In this document: positions 17,378 through 27,772 of the stretch, piece after piece
How the letters are laid out: every line of letters begins with the position of its first letter
Numbering within the stretch: position 1 is the first letter of the stretch
Assembly (NCBI GenBank): GCA_963806455.1
Contig: CAWDXZ010000001.1
Location: forward strand, 558,001-622,000
Reading direction: 5' to 3'
Source: Bog-756 sp963806455
Lineage (GTDB): Bacteria; Actinomycetota; Acidimicrobiia; Acidimicrobiales; RAAP-2
DNA length: 64,000 bases
Notes under the pieces: generated by a model
The model's database searches: none
Told to the model about the DNA's origin: nothing
Seen by the model: the letters and a program-made list of their open reading frames with translations, nothing else
Program-made: the position numbers and the translations under genes

Positions 17378-18493
17378 ATGAACTTCGCCTTCAGCGAGGA
17401 GCAGGACGAGCTCCGGCGGTCCGTCCACCGCTTCCTCGAGGACAAGTCTCCCGAGACGGAGGTCCGCCGGCTGATGGAGACCACCGAGGGCTACGATCCG
17501 GCCGTCTGGGCCCAGATGGCCGAGCAGCTGGGGTTGACCTCCCTCATCATCCCCGAGCGGTTCGGCGGGGCGGGCTTCTCCTACGTGGAGCTGGTCGTGG
17601 TGCTCGAGGAGATGGGTGCCGCCCTGCTGTGCGCCCCCTTCTTCTCGACGGTGGCCCTGGCCACCAATGCCCTGCTCGCCTCGGGAGACGAGAAGGCCCA
17701 GGAGTACCTGCTGCCGGGGATCGCCGCCGGGGAGACCATCGCCACGTTGGCCTTCACCGAGGACTCGGGGCGGTGGGACCCCGAGGGGATCACCCTGGCC
17801 GCCACCCCCGAGGGCGACGGCTGGGCGCTCAACGGCCACAAGTCGTTCGTGCTGGACGGCCACACGGCCGGCTTGGTCCTGGTGGTGGGTCGGACACCGG
17901 CCGGGCTGTCGCTCTTCGGGGTCAAGGGCGACGCCGGCGGCCTCACCCGCACCCCGCTGGCCACCATGGACCAGACCCGCAAGCAGGCCCGGCTGGAGTT
18001 CGACGGCACGCCGGCCTGGTTGATCGGCGACGACGGCGGGGCCGAGGCGGGACTGCGCAAGACGCTGGATCTGGCCGCGGTGGCGCTGGCCGCCGAGCAG
18101 GTGGGGGGAGCGCAGCGCTGCCTCGACAGCTCGGTGGAGTACGCCAAGACCCGCATCCAGTTCGGCCGCCCGATCGGGAGCTTCCAGGCCATCAAGCACA
18201 AGTGCGCCGACATGCTGTTGGAGGTGGAATCGGCCAAGTCGGCCGCCTACTACGCCGGATGGGCGGCGGCCGAGGACTCCGACGAGCTCCCGGTGGTGGC
18301 CAGCCTGGCCAAGTCCTACTGCTCGGAGGCCTACTTCCACGCCGCCGCGGAGACGATCCAGATCCACGGGGGCATCGGCTTCACCTGGGAGCACCCCGCC
18401 CACCTCTACTTCAAGCGGGCCAAGTCCTCGGAGCTCATGCTCGGGGACCCCTCCTACCACCGCGAGCTGCTGGCCCAGCGCATCGGGATCTGA
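17378..18493 (+). CDS. Acyl-CoA dehydrogenase
   Basis: 371 residues. The N-terminal helical domain starts MNFAFSEEQDELRRSVHRFLED. The central part has LAFTEDSGR in the usual LT/AxTEP..G position and the C-terminal domain has YAKTRIQFGRPIGSFQAIKHK and IQIHGGIGFTWEHPAHLYFKRA, which are acyl-CoA dehydrogenase signatures. It should oxidise an acyl-CoA with FAD. The substrate chain is unknown, and in the C-terminal motif Glu in TWEHP is the likely catalytic-base position of the FadE-type group. A GGGGAG site precedes ATG 17378, and two dyads lie in the upstream region. Confidence 0.88.
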   Translation: MNFAFSEEQDELRRSVHRFLEDKSPETEVRRLMETTEGYDPAVWAQMAEQLGLTSLIIPERFGGAGFSYVELVVVLEEMGAALLCAPFFSTVALATNALLASGDEKAQEYLLPGIAAGETIATLAFTEDSGRWDPEGITLAATPEGDGWALNGHKSFVLDGHTAGLVLVVGRTPAGLSLFGVKGDAGGLTRTPLATMDQTRKQARLEFDGTPAWLIGDDGGAEAGLRKTLDLAAVALAAEQVGGAQRCLDSSVEYAKTRIQFGRPIGSFQAIKHKCADMLLEVESAKSAAYYAGWAAAEDSDELPVVASLAKSYCSEAYFHAAAETIQIHGGIGFTWEHPAHLYFKRAKSSELMLGDPSYHRELLAQRIGI

Positions 18494-18581
18494 GCCCGGC
18501 CCGTGGACCAGACCCCGGCCCGGGCCGGCCCCGCCCGACCAGCCGGTCGAGACAATGACCTGGCCCACCCCCAAAGTGGCC

Positions 18582-18587
18582 TAGCGT
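18582..18587 (+). promoter_or_regulatory. Candidate -10 box (TAGCGT), leaderless start
   Basis: TAGCGT is 7 bases before the ATG of the anchored protein at 18595. Confidence 0.45.
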
Positions 18588-18594
18588 TTCGCCG

Positions 18595-19227
18595 ATGAGC
18601 GGCTTCAGGTACTGGATCGGCTGGCTCCTGCTCGGCGTCCTGGTCGTGGTGGGGGCGGGCGCCGCCGCCCTCGGGGTGTCCCAGGCACCGAAGAACGCCC
18701 CCCTTCTCCAGGCGGTGACCAACACGCTCAGCGCGACGAACTACTCGGAAGTCCTCGTGGAGAGCACCAGCCAGGGCAAGCAGACCGACAACCTCGTGTT
18801 CCAGGCGCCCGACCGGCTGGGTGGCTACATCGAGAGCGGCAACCGGCGCACCTACGTCTACGTGATCGGCAGCACGGAGTACCAGAGTCTGACCGTCTCG
18901 AGCTCGGCCTCCACCAGGAACCTCGTGTTCTACCGGCAGGCGAGCCAGGGGGCGGCCGCACTCGACCCCGCCCACGGTTACCTCCCCTATGCCTCCCAGG
19001 CCAAGAACCCCAAGCACAACGGGGACACCTACTCGTTCACGCTGACCAAGCAGGGCCAGACCGGCACCTTCACCTACACCGTCGACGGCGGGTACATCAC
19101 CCAGTTCACGCTGAGCGTCCCGAACGCCTCGGTCCGCCTGGACATCTCGGCCGTGGGGACCTCACCCCCGGTGGCCCTGCCGGCGGGGGCCAGGGTGGTC
19201 AGCGCGCCCAGCTCCAGTTCCGGCTGA
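18595..19227 (+). CDS. Membrane-anchored extracytoplasmic protein of unknown function
   Basis: 210 residues. A single N-terminal hydrophobic segment (about residues 6-28) lacks a lipobox, so it is probably a signal anchor. The outer part is rich in Ser, Thr and Tyr with alternating beta-like stretches (LVFQAPDRLGGYIESG, TYVYVIGSTEYQSL, FTYTVDGGYITQF). This is loosely reminiscent of LppX/LprG- or LolA-type lipid-carrier folds, but I cannot claim the family. It stands alone between the acyl-CoA dehydrogenase and the convergent thiE. Confidence 0.7.
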   Translation: MSGFRYWIGWLLLGVLVVVGAGAAALGVSQAPKNAPLLQAVTNTLSATNYSEVLVESTSQGKQTDNLVFQAPDRLGGYIESGNRRTYVYVIGSTEYQSLTVSSSASTRNLVFYRQASQGAAALDPAHGYLPYASQAKNPKHNGDTYSFTLTKQGQTGTFTYTVDGGYITQFTLSVPNASVRLDISAVGTSPPVALPAGARVVSAPSSSSG

Positions 19228-19276
19228 GCCCCGGTCTCCCCCGACCCGTCGCCTCTTCTCGTCCCACGTGCTCCTC

Positions 19277-19957
19277 TCACGGCCCGGAGGGCTCGACGGC
19301 GTCGTCGATGATCTTGCGCAGCGCCCGGGCGTTGGCCTTCGGGTCGGAGGCCTCGGTGAGCCAGCGCACCACCACGAAGTGGCGGGCCCCGGCGGCGAGG
19401 ACGGGGCCGACCGTCGTGGGGTCGACCCCGCCCGTCACCCAGACCGTCCACGGCGCCCGCCGGGCGGCCGCCCGGACGTAGTCGAGGCCGGTGCCGGGCC
19501 GACCGGGCTTGGTGGGCGTGGGCGAGACCGGGCCCGCCGAGATGTAGTCGACGGGGAGGGGGTCCGCCAACCCGCCCCCCACGGCGACCTCCAGCTCTCC
19601 GGGAGCGTGGGTCGAGAGGCCGACGATGGCCTGGTGGCCGACGACCCGGCGCGCCGCCACCGGGTCCATGTCGTCCTGGCCGACATGGACCCCGTCGGCG
19701 CCGATCGAAGCGGCCAGTGCCGGGTCGTCGTTGAGGATGAAGGGCACGTTGTAGTCGGCGCAGACCCGCTGGACGAGCGTGGCCCGTTGCGCCAGCCTCT
19801 CGCCGGCCAGGTCCTTCTCGCGCAGCTGGACGACGTCCACGCCACCCTCGATGCACGCCTCGACGAAGCGCTCGAGGTCGGGCCGGTCGGGCGAGCAGAG
19901 ATAGAGCCGTCGACCGTCCAGGCCCCAGCGGGCCGAGGGGCCGGTGACCTGGCTCAA
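19277..19957 (-). CDS. thiE: Thiamine-phosphate synthase
   Basis: 226-residue TIM barrel. RRLYLCSPDRPD opens it, then VDVVQLREKDL, FILNDDPALAASIGADGVHVGQDD, VGLSTHAPGE, DYISAGPVSPTPTKPG and WVTGGVDPTTV follow, all core ThiE motifs for pyrophosphate and thiazole phosphate binding. It joins HMP-PP and thiazole phosphate to form thiamine phosphate. TTG 19957 overlaps the stop of the upstream HhH gene in a TTGA arrangement, which fixes the start and couples the two. No TPP riboswitch is visible. Confidence 0.92.
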   Translation of the reverse strand: MSQVTGPSARWGLDGRRLYLCSPDRPDLERFVEACIEGGVDVVQLREKDLAGERLAQRATLVQRVCADYNVPFILNDDPALAASIGADGVHVGQDDMDPVAARRVVGHQAIVGLSTHAPGELEVAVGGGLADPLPVDYISAGPVSPTPTKPGRPGTGLDYVRAAARRAPWTVWVTGGVDPTTVGPVLAAGARHFVVVRWLTEASDPKANARALRKIIDDAVEPSGP

Positions 19958-20538
19958 CCGGCGTTGGACGCTTTGGCCTTGGCCCGGGCCTTCATCTGCT
20001 GCTTGTACTGGCGCACCTTGGCCAGGGTCTCGGGGGAGTCGATGTCGGCCACCGAGCGGAACGACCCGGCCTCCCCGAACGGCCCGGCCGCCTTCTCCCA
20101 CCCGGGTGGGCGGACGCCAAGCTGCTTGCCCAGGAGGGCGACGAAGATGCGCGCCTTCTGCTCGCCGAAACCGGGAAGCGCCCTGACGTGGTCGAGCAGC
20201 TCGCGGCCGCTGGCGGCCGTCGTCCACACCGCGGCGGCGTCGCCACCGTAGGACTCGACGATCTGGGCGCAGAGCTCCTGGACGCGCGCGGCCATCGACC
20301 GCGGGAACCGGTGCAGGGCCGGCCGGGTGCTGAACCGGGCGGCCAGCTCCTCGGGGTCCATCGAGGCCAGCCCGGCGGCGTCTAGGGTCCCCCCCAGGCG
20401 CTGGCGGAGGTCGAACGGCGAGCGGAAGGCCTTCTCGAGCGGTATCTGCTGGTCGAGGACCATGCCGATCAGGAGGGCCAGTGGGTCCTCGGTGAGGAGG
20501 GCGTCGGCCTCGGGCTCGCCCGACAGGAACAGTGCCAT
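19954..20538 (-). CDS. HhH-GPD-type DNA base-excision repair family protein
   Basis: 194 residues, a known actinobacterial family related to endonuclease III/AlkA helix-hairpin-helix proteins. LLIGMVLDQQIPLEKAF corresponds to the start of the GPD fold, and LPGFGEQKARIFVALLGKQ is the hairpin-helix-hairpin region. The C-terminal four-cysteine Fe-S loop of endonuclease III is absent and the catalytic Asp is not obvious, so glycosylase activity is uncertain. A basic Lys/Ala tail ends the protein. TACACT at 20545-20550 lies 6 bases from the ATG. Confidence 0.8.
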   Translation of the reverse strand: MALFLSGEPEADALLTEDPLALLIGMVLDQQIPLEKAFRSPFDLRQRLGGTLDAAGLASMDPEELAARFSTRPALHRFPRSMAARVQELCAQIVESYGGDAAAVWTTAASGRELLDHVRALPGFGEQKARIFVALLGKQLGVRPPGWEKAAGPFGEAGSFRSVADIDSPETLAKVRQYKQQMKARAKAKASNAG

Positions 20539-20544
20539 AGGCCC

Positions 20545-20550
20545 AGTGTA
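20545..20550 (-). promoter_or_regulatory. Candidate -10 box (TACACT), leaderless start
   Basis: TACACT on the minus strand lies 6 bases before the ATG of the HhH-GPD gene, which heads a two-gene unit with thiE. Confidence 0.5.
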
Positions 20551-20587
20551 GGAGCGGTGCCGGGCGGGGGTCCGAACCGGAATGCAG

Positions 20588-23380
<2,793 letters not shown>

Positions 23381-23396
23381 CGGGCATGCTGTCCCG

Positions 23397-23867
23397 GTGA
23401 CCCCGGCCCCCGACGACGAGACGGTCACCGTCGTCTACACCGATGGTTCCTGCCTCGGGAACCCCGGGCCCGGGGGGTGGGCGTGGGCCGTCGACGGTGG
23501 CCCTTCGGGGAGTGGCGGCGAGCCCCACACCACCAATCAGCGGATGGAGGTGACCGCGGTGGCCAGGGCCCTGGGGGCGCTGCCCGGGCCCCTGCGCGTC
23601 ATGAGCGACTCCACCTACGTGGTGAACTGCTTCCGTCAGAAGTGGTGGGTGGGTTGGAAGCGCCGCGGCTGGCGGAACGCCCAGGGGAAGCCGGTGGCGA
23701 ACCAGGACCTGTGGCAGGAGCTGCTGCCACAGGCGCTCGACCCTTCGAGACCGGTGACCTTCCAATGGGTGAAGGGTCATTCGGGCGACCGGATGAACGA
23801 CCTGGTCGACCTCATGGCCGTCCAGGAGGCCGCCCGGCAGCAGGATGCCGGAGGCGTGGCGGGGTAG
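23397..23867 (+). CDS. rnhA: Ribonuclease HI
   Basis: 156 residues with the full active site: Asp16 in YTDGSCLGNPGPGGW, Glu51 in NQRMEVTA, Asp71 in MSDSTYV, His128 in KGHSGD and Asp135 in NDLVD. It cleaves RNA in RNA-DNA hybrids. GTG 23397 is 16 bp from the provisional aceE start on the opposite strand, so either aceE starts farther in or the promoters overlap the coding ends. Confidence 0.93.
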   Translation: MTPAPDDETVTVVYTDGSCLGNPGPGGWAWAVDGGPSGSGGEPHTTNQRMEVTAVARALGALPGPLRVMSDSTYVVNCFRQKWWVGWKRRGWRNAQGKPVANQDLWQELLPQALDPSRPVTFQWVKGHSGDRMNDLVDLMAVQEAARQQDAGGVAG

Positions 23868-23916
23868 GGCCCACCGCGCCATCGGCCGGCGGACCCGCGC
23901 GTCGGCCGGAGGGAAA

Positions 23917-23946
23917 TTGGGAGCCGTTCCTGTGCTCCCGTAACCT
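23917..23946 (+). promoter_or_regulatory. Promoter with -35 TTGGGA and -10 TAACCT, leaderless
   Basis: TTGGGA at 23917-23922 and TAACCT at 23941-23946 are 18 bases apart. The ATG at 23953 follows the -10 box by 6 bases, so the mRNA should start at the codon itself. Confidence 0.55.
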
Positions 23947-23952
23947 GCTGGC

Positions 23953-24720
23953 ATGGAGATCAACGGAAGTTCAGCAATCGTCACCGGCGGCGCCTCGGGC
24001 CTCGGGGAGGCCACCGCCCGTCGGCTCGCCTCGGAAGGTGCCCGGGTCACCGTCTTCGATCGCAACGTGCAGCGGGGCCAGGAGGTGGCGGCCGACATCG
24101 GCGGCAACGCCAACTTCGTCGGTGGGGACGTGACCGAACCGGCCGACTGCCAGAAGGCGGTGGACCAGGCCGCCGAGGGGGGCAACCTCCGGCTGGCGGT
24201 GAATTGCGCCGGCACTGGCTGGGTCGGGCGGGTGATCAACCGGGACGGCTCCCCCCATGATCTCGATCCGTTCCGGGCCATTCAGAACCTCAATGTCATC
24301 GGCACGTTCAATGTGATGACCAGGGCCGCCTCCGCCATGGCCACCGTCGCCCCGACGGCCGACGGCGAGCGGGGGGTCATCGTCAACACCGCGTCGGTGG
24401 CCGCCTTCGACGGCCAGATCGGGCAGTTGGCCTACTCGGCGTCCAAGGGCGCCATCGTGGGCATGACCCTCCCGGCGGCGCGGGACCTCGCCGTGGTCGG
24501 TATCCGGGTCGTGGCCATCGCCCCGGGGTTGTTCGACACCCCGTTGCTCGCCATGCTCCCCGAGGAGGCCCGCAACGCCCTCGGCGAGTCGGTGAACTTC
24601 CCGAAGCGCCTGGGCGACCCGGCCGAGTTCGGCGCGATGGTCAGCCACATCGCCACCAACGGCTACCTCAACGGCGAGGTGATCCGGCTGGACGGGGGCA
24701 TCCGCATGCCGCCGAAGTAG
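23953..24720 (+). CDS. SDR, 3-hydroxyacyl-CoA dehydrogenase type II-like
   Basis: 255 residues. TGGASGLG cofactor motif, Asp at the end of the second strand (VFDRN) favouring NAD, NCAG, the Ser in NTASVAAFDGQIGQ, and YSASKG are all present. PGLFDTPLLAMLPE and FPKRLGDPAEFG are typical of the HSD17B10-like 3-hydroxyacyl-CoA dehydrogenases, which act on branched or short acyl-CoAs. No other beta-oxidation gene is adjacent. Confidence 0.85.
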   Translation: MEINGSSAIVTGGASGLGEATARRLASEGARVTVFDRNVQRGQEVAADIGGNANFVGGDVTEPADCQKAVDQAAEGGNLRLAVNCAGTGWVGRVINRDGSPHDLDPFRAIQNLNVIGTFNVMTRAASAMATVAPTADGERGVIVNTASVAAFDGQIGQLAYSASKGAIVGMTLPAARDLAVVGIRVVAIAPGLFDTPLLAMLPEEARNALGESVNFPKRLGDPAEFGAMVSHIATNGYLNGEVIRLDGGIRMPPK

Positions 24721-24730
24721 GCCCGGGCCA

Positions 24731-24795
24731 CGGGTGCGGGGGCCGGTGCGGGGGCCAGGGGGCGGAGGCCGGTGCGGGGGCCCGGGGGCGGTGGA
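24731..24795 (+). repeat. G-rich degenerate direct repeats in an intergenic region
   Basis: Three copies of a 13-14 bp unit, GGTGCGGGGGCC with small variations, lie between the SDR stop and the ABC transporter start. The plus strand has several runs of four or more G and could form G-quadruplex structures. Confidence 0.6.
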
Positions 24796-24855
24796 GGGTC
24801 CGGCGGCGGCCCGCCGGTGCCGCGGAGGAGCGAGGGTAGTGTCGGCCCTGCGCCC

Positions 24856-25845
24856 ATGACTGCCACCGCCACGACGCCCCACACCGAAGGCCCGACCGGC
24901 ACCCCCATCATCTGCACCCGCGGCCTCACCAAGGTCTACCCCGGCTCGGAGCTCCGGGCCGTCGACGGTCTCGACCTGGTGGTGGGGCCGGGCGAGATCT
25001 TCGGCCTGCTCGGCCCGAACGGGGCCGGCAAGACCACCACCGCCGGCATGCTGACCACCAGGGTCATCCCGACCGCCGGCGAGGCGTTCGTCGGGGGCAT
25101 CGACGTGGTGCGGCATCCGGCGCTGGCCAAACAGATCCTCGGCATCGTCAGCCAGCAGAACACCCTCGACCGGCAGCTCGACGTGTGGGAGAACCTCTAC
25201 TTCCACGGTCGCCTCTTCGGCATGCCGGCCCGCGAGTCGCGGCGGACGGCCAGCGACCTGCTGGTCCAGTTCCAGCTCGAGAAGTGGGCGGAGGCCTCCA
25301 TCTACGCCCTCTCCGGGGGGATGGCCCAGCGCCTGATGGTGGCTCGGGCCATCTTCCACCGGCCGGCCGTGCTGTTCCTGGACGAGCCGACCGCCGGCCT
25401 CGATCCCCAGAGCCGACTGGCTCTGTGGGACATCCTGCGGCAGCTCAACACGGCGGGCCAGACCATCATGTTGACCACCCACTACATGGAGGAGGCCGAT
25501 CAGCTGTGCGGACGGGTGGCCATCATGGACCGGGGGAGGATCCTGGCCCTGGACACGCCCCTGGCGCTCAAGCAACAGATCGACGCCGACACCATCGTGA
25601 CCGTCATGGCCGCCGGTGACCAGGGACGTCTGGCCCAGGCGCTGTCCGAACGGATCGGCGGCGTGACCCGGACCCGACCCGTCGACGGAGGCGTCGAGCT
25701 CCATGTGAAGGGCACCGACCGGCTGCTGCCCAAGGTGGTGTCGGGTGCCGAGGAGGCCGGCTTCCCCGTGATCGACCTGTCGGTGGCCGAACCCACACTC
25801 GAGACGGTATTCATCAACCTCACCGGCAAGGAGCTCCGCGACTGA
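24856..25845 (+). CDS. ABC transporter ATP-binding protein, DrrA-type
   Basis: 329 residues. Walker A is GPNGAGKTT, the signature is LSGGMAQRLMVARA, Walker B is VLFLDEPTAGLDP and the switch His is in LTTHYMEEADQL. The ~90-residue C-terminal extension (after LALKQQID) is the DrrA-type regulatory domain. With the next gene it forms a two-component exporter for a drug or lipid-like molecule; the cargo is unknown. ATG 24856 is chosen because the upstream frame is low complexity. Confidence 0.9.
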   Translation: MTATATTPHTEGPTGTPIICTRGLTKVYPGSELRAVDGLDLVVGPGEIFGLLGPNGAGKTTTAGMLTTRVIPTAGEAFVGGIDVVRHPALAKQILGIVSQQNTLDRQLDVWENLYFHGRLFGMPARESRRTASDLLVQFQLEKWAEASIYALSGGMAQRLMVARAIFHRPAVLFLDEPTAGLDPQSRLALWDILRQLNTAGQTIMLTTHYMEEADQLCGRVAIMDRGRILALDTPLALKQQIDADTIVTVMAAGDQGRLAQALSERIGGVTRTRPVDGGVELHVKGTDRLLPKVVSGAEEAGFPVIDLSVAEPTLETVFINLTGKELRD

Positions 25846-26726
25846 TGCGCACGGCCGAGTCGGGCTCCCTGACCTCCGCCGTGGTGCTCGGCCCGACCCG
25901 GTCGACGGTGGCCGCCGCCCGCACCGCCCTGTGGGCGCTGATCCTCCGCGATCTCGTCGTGCTGCGCAAGCACGTCATCGAGTTCGTGGTCAGGGTGCTG
26001 GTGCAGCCGTTCCTGCTCTGCTTCGTGTTCCTCTACGTCTTCCCGAAGATCGGTCAGGGAATCGGGGCAGGGCGGGGCCAGGTGGCCGAGTCCGCCTTCG
26101 CCACGCTGCTGGTGCCCGGGGTGGTGGGGATCTCCATCCTCTTCCAGGGCGTGCAGTCGGTGGCGCTCATCATGTCCCAGGAGTTCGGGTTCACCCGGGA
26201 GATCGAGGACCGCGTCCAGGCGCCGTGTCCCATCTGGCTGGTGGCCATGGCCAAGGTGCTGTCCGGCGCGGTCCAGGGCCTGATCTCGGCCATCATCGTC
26301 CTCCCCATCGCCTCGGTGGTGCACGCCGCCGGCGTCGAGGCCCACCTCCACCTGCACTGGTGGGTCATCGTCACCATGGTCCCGCTGGCCTGCGTGACCA
26401 TGGCCTCGCTCGGTCTCCTCCTCGGGACGAGCTTCGAGCCTCGCAACATCGGGCTCATGTTCGGCTTCATCATCCTGCCGGTGACCTTCCTCGGCGGTAC
26501 GTACTACGAGTGGACGCGCCTGGCGCCTGTCGAGGTGGGCCACTGGCACTGGCTGCAGACCGTCGTGTTGGTCAATCCGCTGATCTACGTCAACGAGGGT
26601 ATGCGGGCCGCCTTCACGGATGCCCCCCACATGCACCTGTACGTGGTCTATCCCGTGCTGGTCGGCTTTCTGGCCCTGTTCCTCGGGCTCGGCCTGCGGA
26701 ACTTCCGCCGGAGGGTGCTCTCCTAG
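25845..26726 (+). CDS. ABC-2 type transporter permease
   Basis: 293 residues with about six hydrophobic segments (for example FLLCFVFLYVFP, VQGLISAIIVLPIASVV, YPVLVGFLALFLGLGL). The order and the conserved EFGFTREIEDRVQAP loop and GGTYYEW motif belong to the ABC-2/DrrB permease family. It overlaps the ATPase stop by one base (TGATG), so the pair is co-translated. Confidence 0.9.
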   Translation: MRTAESGSLTSAVVLGPTRSTVAAARTALWALILRDLVVLRKHVIEFVVRVLVQPFLLCFVFLYVFPKIGQGIGAGRGQVAESAFATLLVPGVVGISILFQGVQSVALIMSQEFGFTREIEDRVQAPCPIWLVAMAKVLSGAVQGLISAIIVLPIASVVHAAGVEAHLHLHWWVIVTMVPLACVTMASLGLLLGTSFEPRNIGLMFGFIILPVTFLGGTYYEWTRLAPVEVGHWHWLQTVVLVNPLIYVNEGMRAAFTDAPHMHLYVVYPVLVGFLALFLGLGLRNFRRRVLS

Positions 26727-26766
26727 GGCCCGCGTCCTCGAGTCCGCCTCCTCGGGACTCACCTCC

Positions 26767-26772
26767 TAGGAT
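26767..26772 (+). promoter_or_regulatory. Candidate -10 box (TAGGAT), leaderless start
   Basis: TAGGAT lies 7 bases before the GTG of the methyltransferase gene. Confidence 0.45.
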
Positions 26773-26779
26773 CGGCCGG

Positions 26780-27592
26780 GTGGCCGAGGGGAACCAGGAC
26801 GGCGCCGGCTACCTCCTCGACAACAGCCAGGACGAGGCCGGACGGCGCCTCTCCGCCCTGTCGAAGTTGTTCGACCCGGGGACCTTCCGGCACCTCGACT
26901 CGCTCGGTCTCGGGCCGGGGTGGCGCTGTTGGGAAGTCGGCGCCGGAGGGCCGGGCGTGGCCGCCTGGATGGCGGGACGGGTCGGGGCGGCGGGCTCGGT
27001 GCTGGCCACCGACATCGACGTGTCGTGGATGACGGGCCGGGCCGTCGACTTCGAGATCCGACGCCACGACGTCGGGGAGGACCCGCCGCCTCCCGGGCCG
27101 TTCGACCTCGTGCATGCCCGCCTCGTCCTGGTCCACGTGCCCCGGCGGGAGGAGGCGCTGGCCGCCATGGTCGGGGTGCTCCGGCCCGGCGGTTGGTTGC
27201 TGGTGGAGGACGCCGACCCGGCGCTCCAGCCGCTGACCTGTATCGACGAGTGGGGCCCCGACCAGCGACTGGCCAACAAGCTGCGTCGCGACTTCCGCAC
27301 CCTGCTCACCCGGCAGGGTGCCGACGTGGCCTACGGCCGGACCCTGCCCCGGGCCCTCCGGAGGTCGGGGCTGGTCGACGTGGCGGCCGATGCCTTCTTC
27401 CCGGTGGGCGGTCCGGCCTGCACCCTGCTCGAGGAGGCCACCGTGGAGCAGATGCGTCACCGGCTGGTAGCCGCCGGGCTCGCCACCGACGCGGAGATCG
27501 ACCGGCATCTGGCCAACGTCGGCGCCGGTCGGCTCGACCTGGCCACCTCGCCGATGATCTCGGCCTGGGGTCGTCGACCCGGCCCGGCATGA
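26780..27592 (+). CDS. Class I SAM-dependent methyltransferase
   Basis: 270 residues. Motif I is CWEVGAGGPGVAAWMA, the acidic end of strand 2 is VLATDID, and motif IV is FDLVHARLVLVHVP followed by MVGVLRPGGWLLVEDAD. The N-terminus (YLLDNSQDEAGRRLSALSKLFDPGT) is typical of a large actinobacterial methyltransferase group. Substrate unknown. GTG 26780 is chosen because it precedes the conserved start and has a -10 box 7 bases upstream. Confidence 0.83.
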   Translation: MAEGNQDGAGYLLDNSQDEAGRRLSALSKLFDPGTFRHLDSLGLGPGWRCWEVGAGGPGVAAWMAGRVGAAGSVLATDIDVSWMTGRAVDFEIRRHDVGEDPPPPGPFDLVHARLVLVHVPRREEALAAMVGVLRPGGWLLVEDADPALQPLTCIDEWGPDQRLANKLRRDFRTLLTRQGADVAYGRTLPRALRRSGLVDVAADAFFPVGGPACTLLEEATVEQMRHRLVAAGLATDAEIDRHLANVGAGRLDLATSPMISAWGRRPGPA

Positions 27593-27680
27593 CCTCTCGC
27601 TCCCCGGGATCTCCGTGCGGGCAGGATCGACCAGCGGCCCGACCTCCTCCGACGGGGCCCGACGACGGACCGTTTCGCCC

Positions 27681-27767
27681 TAGGCTGAAGGCGTCGCCGT
27701 GGACGCGCGGGCCCGTTGGATGGTGGGCGGCGCGGGCCGACACGAGGTGGACGGAGCGAGCGCTCGC
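27681..27767 (+). promoter_or_regulatory. Candidate promoter and leader of the E3 gene, with 12 bp palindrome
   Basis: TAGGCT at 27681-27686 is a possible -10 box. The leader of about 80 bases ends in GCGAGCGCTCGC (27756-27767), a perfect 12 bp palindrome that touches the GGGAGG ribosome site at 27768-27773. It may be an operator or may influence ribosome access. Confidence 0.35.
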
Positions 27768-27772
27768 GGGAG

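Noticed and set aside
20539..20587. TPP riboswitch for thiE
   Set aside because: thiE is the second gene behind the HhH gene, whose start follows a -10 box by 6 bases, so there is no leader to hold one.
23971..25704. A long minus-strand open frame opposite the SDR and ABC ATPase genes
   Set aside because: Spans two well-supported plus-strand genes and the repeat-rich gap; no recognisable domain.
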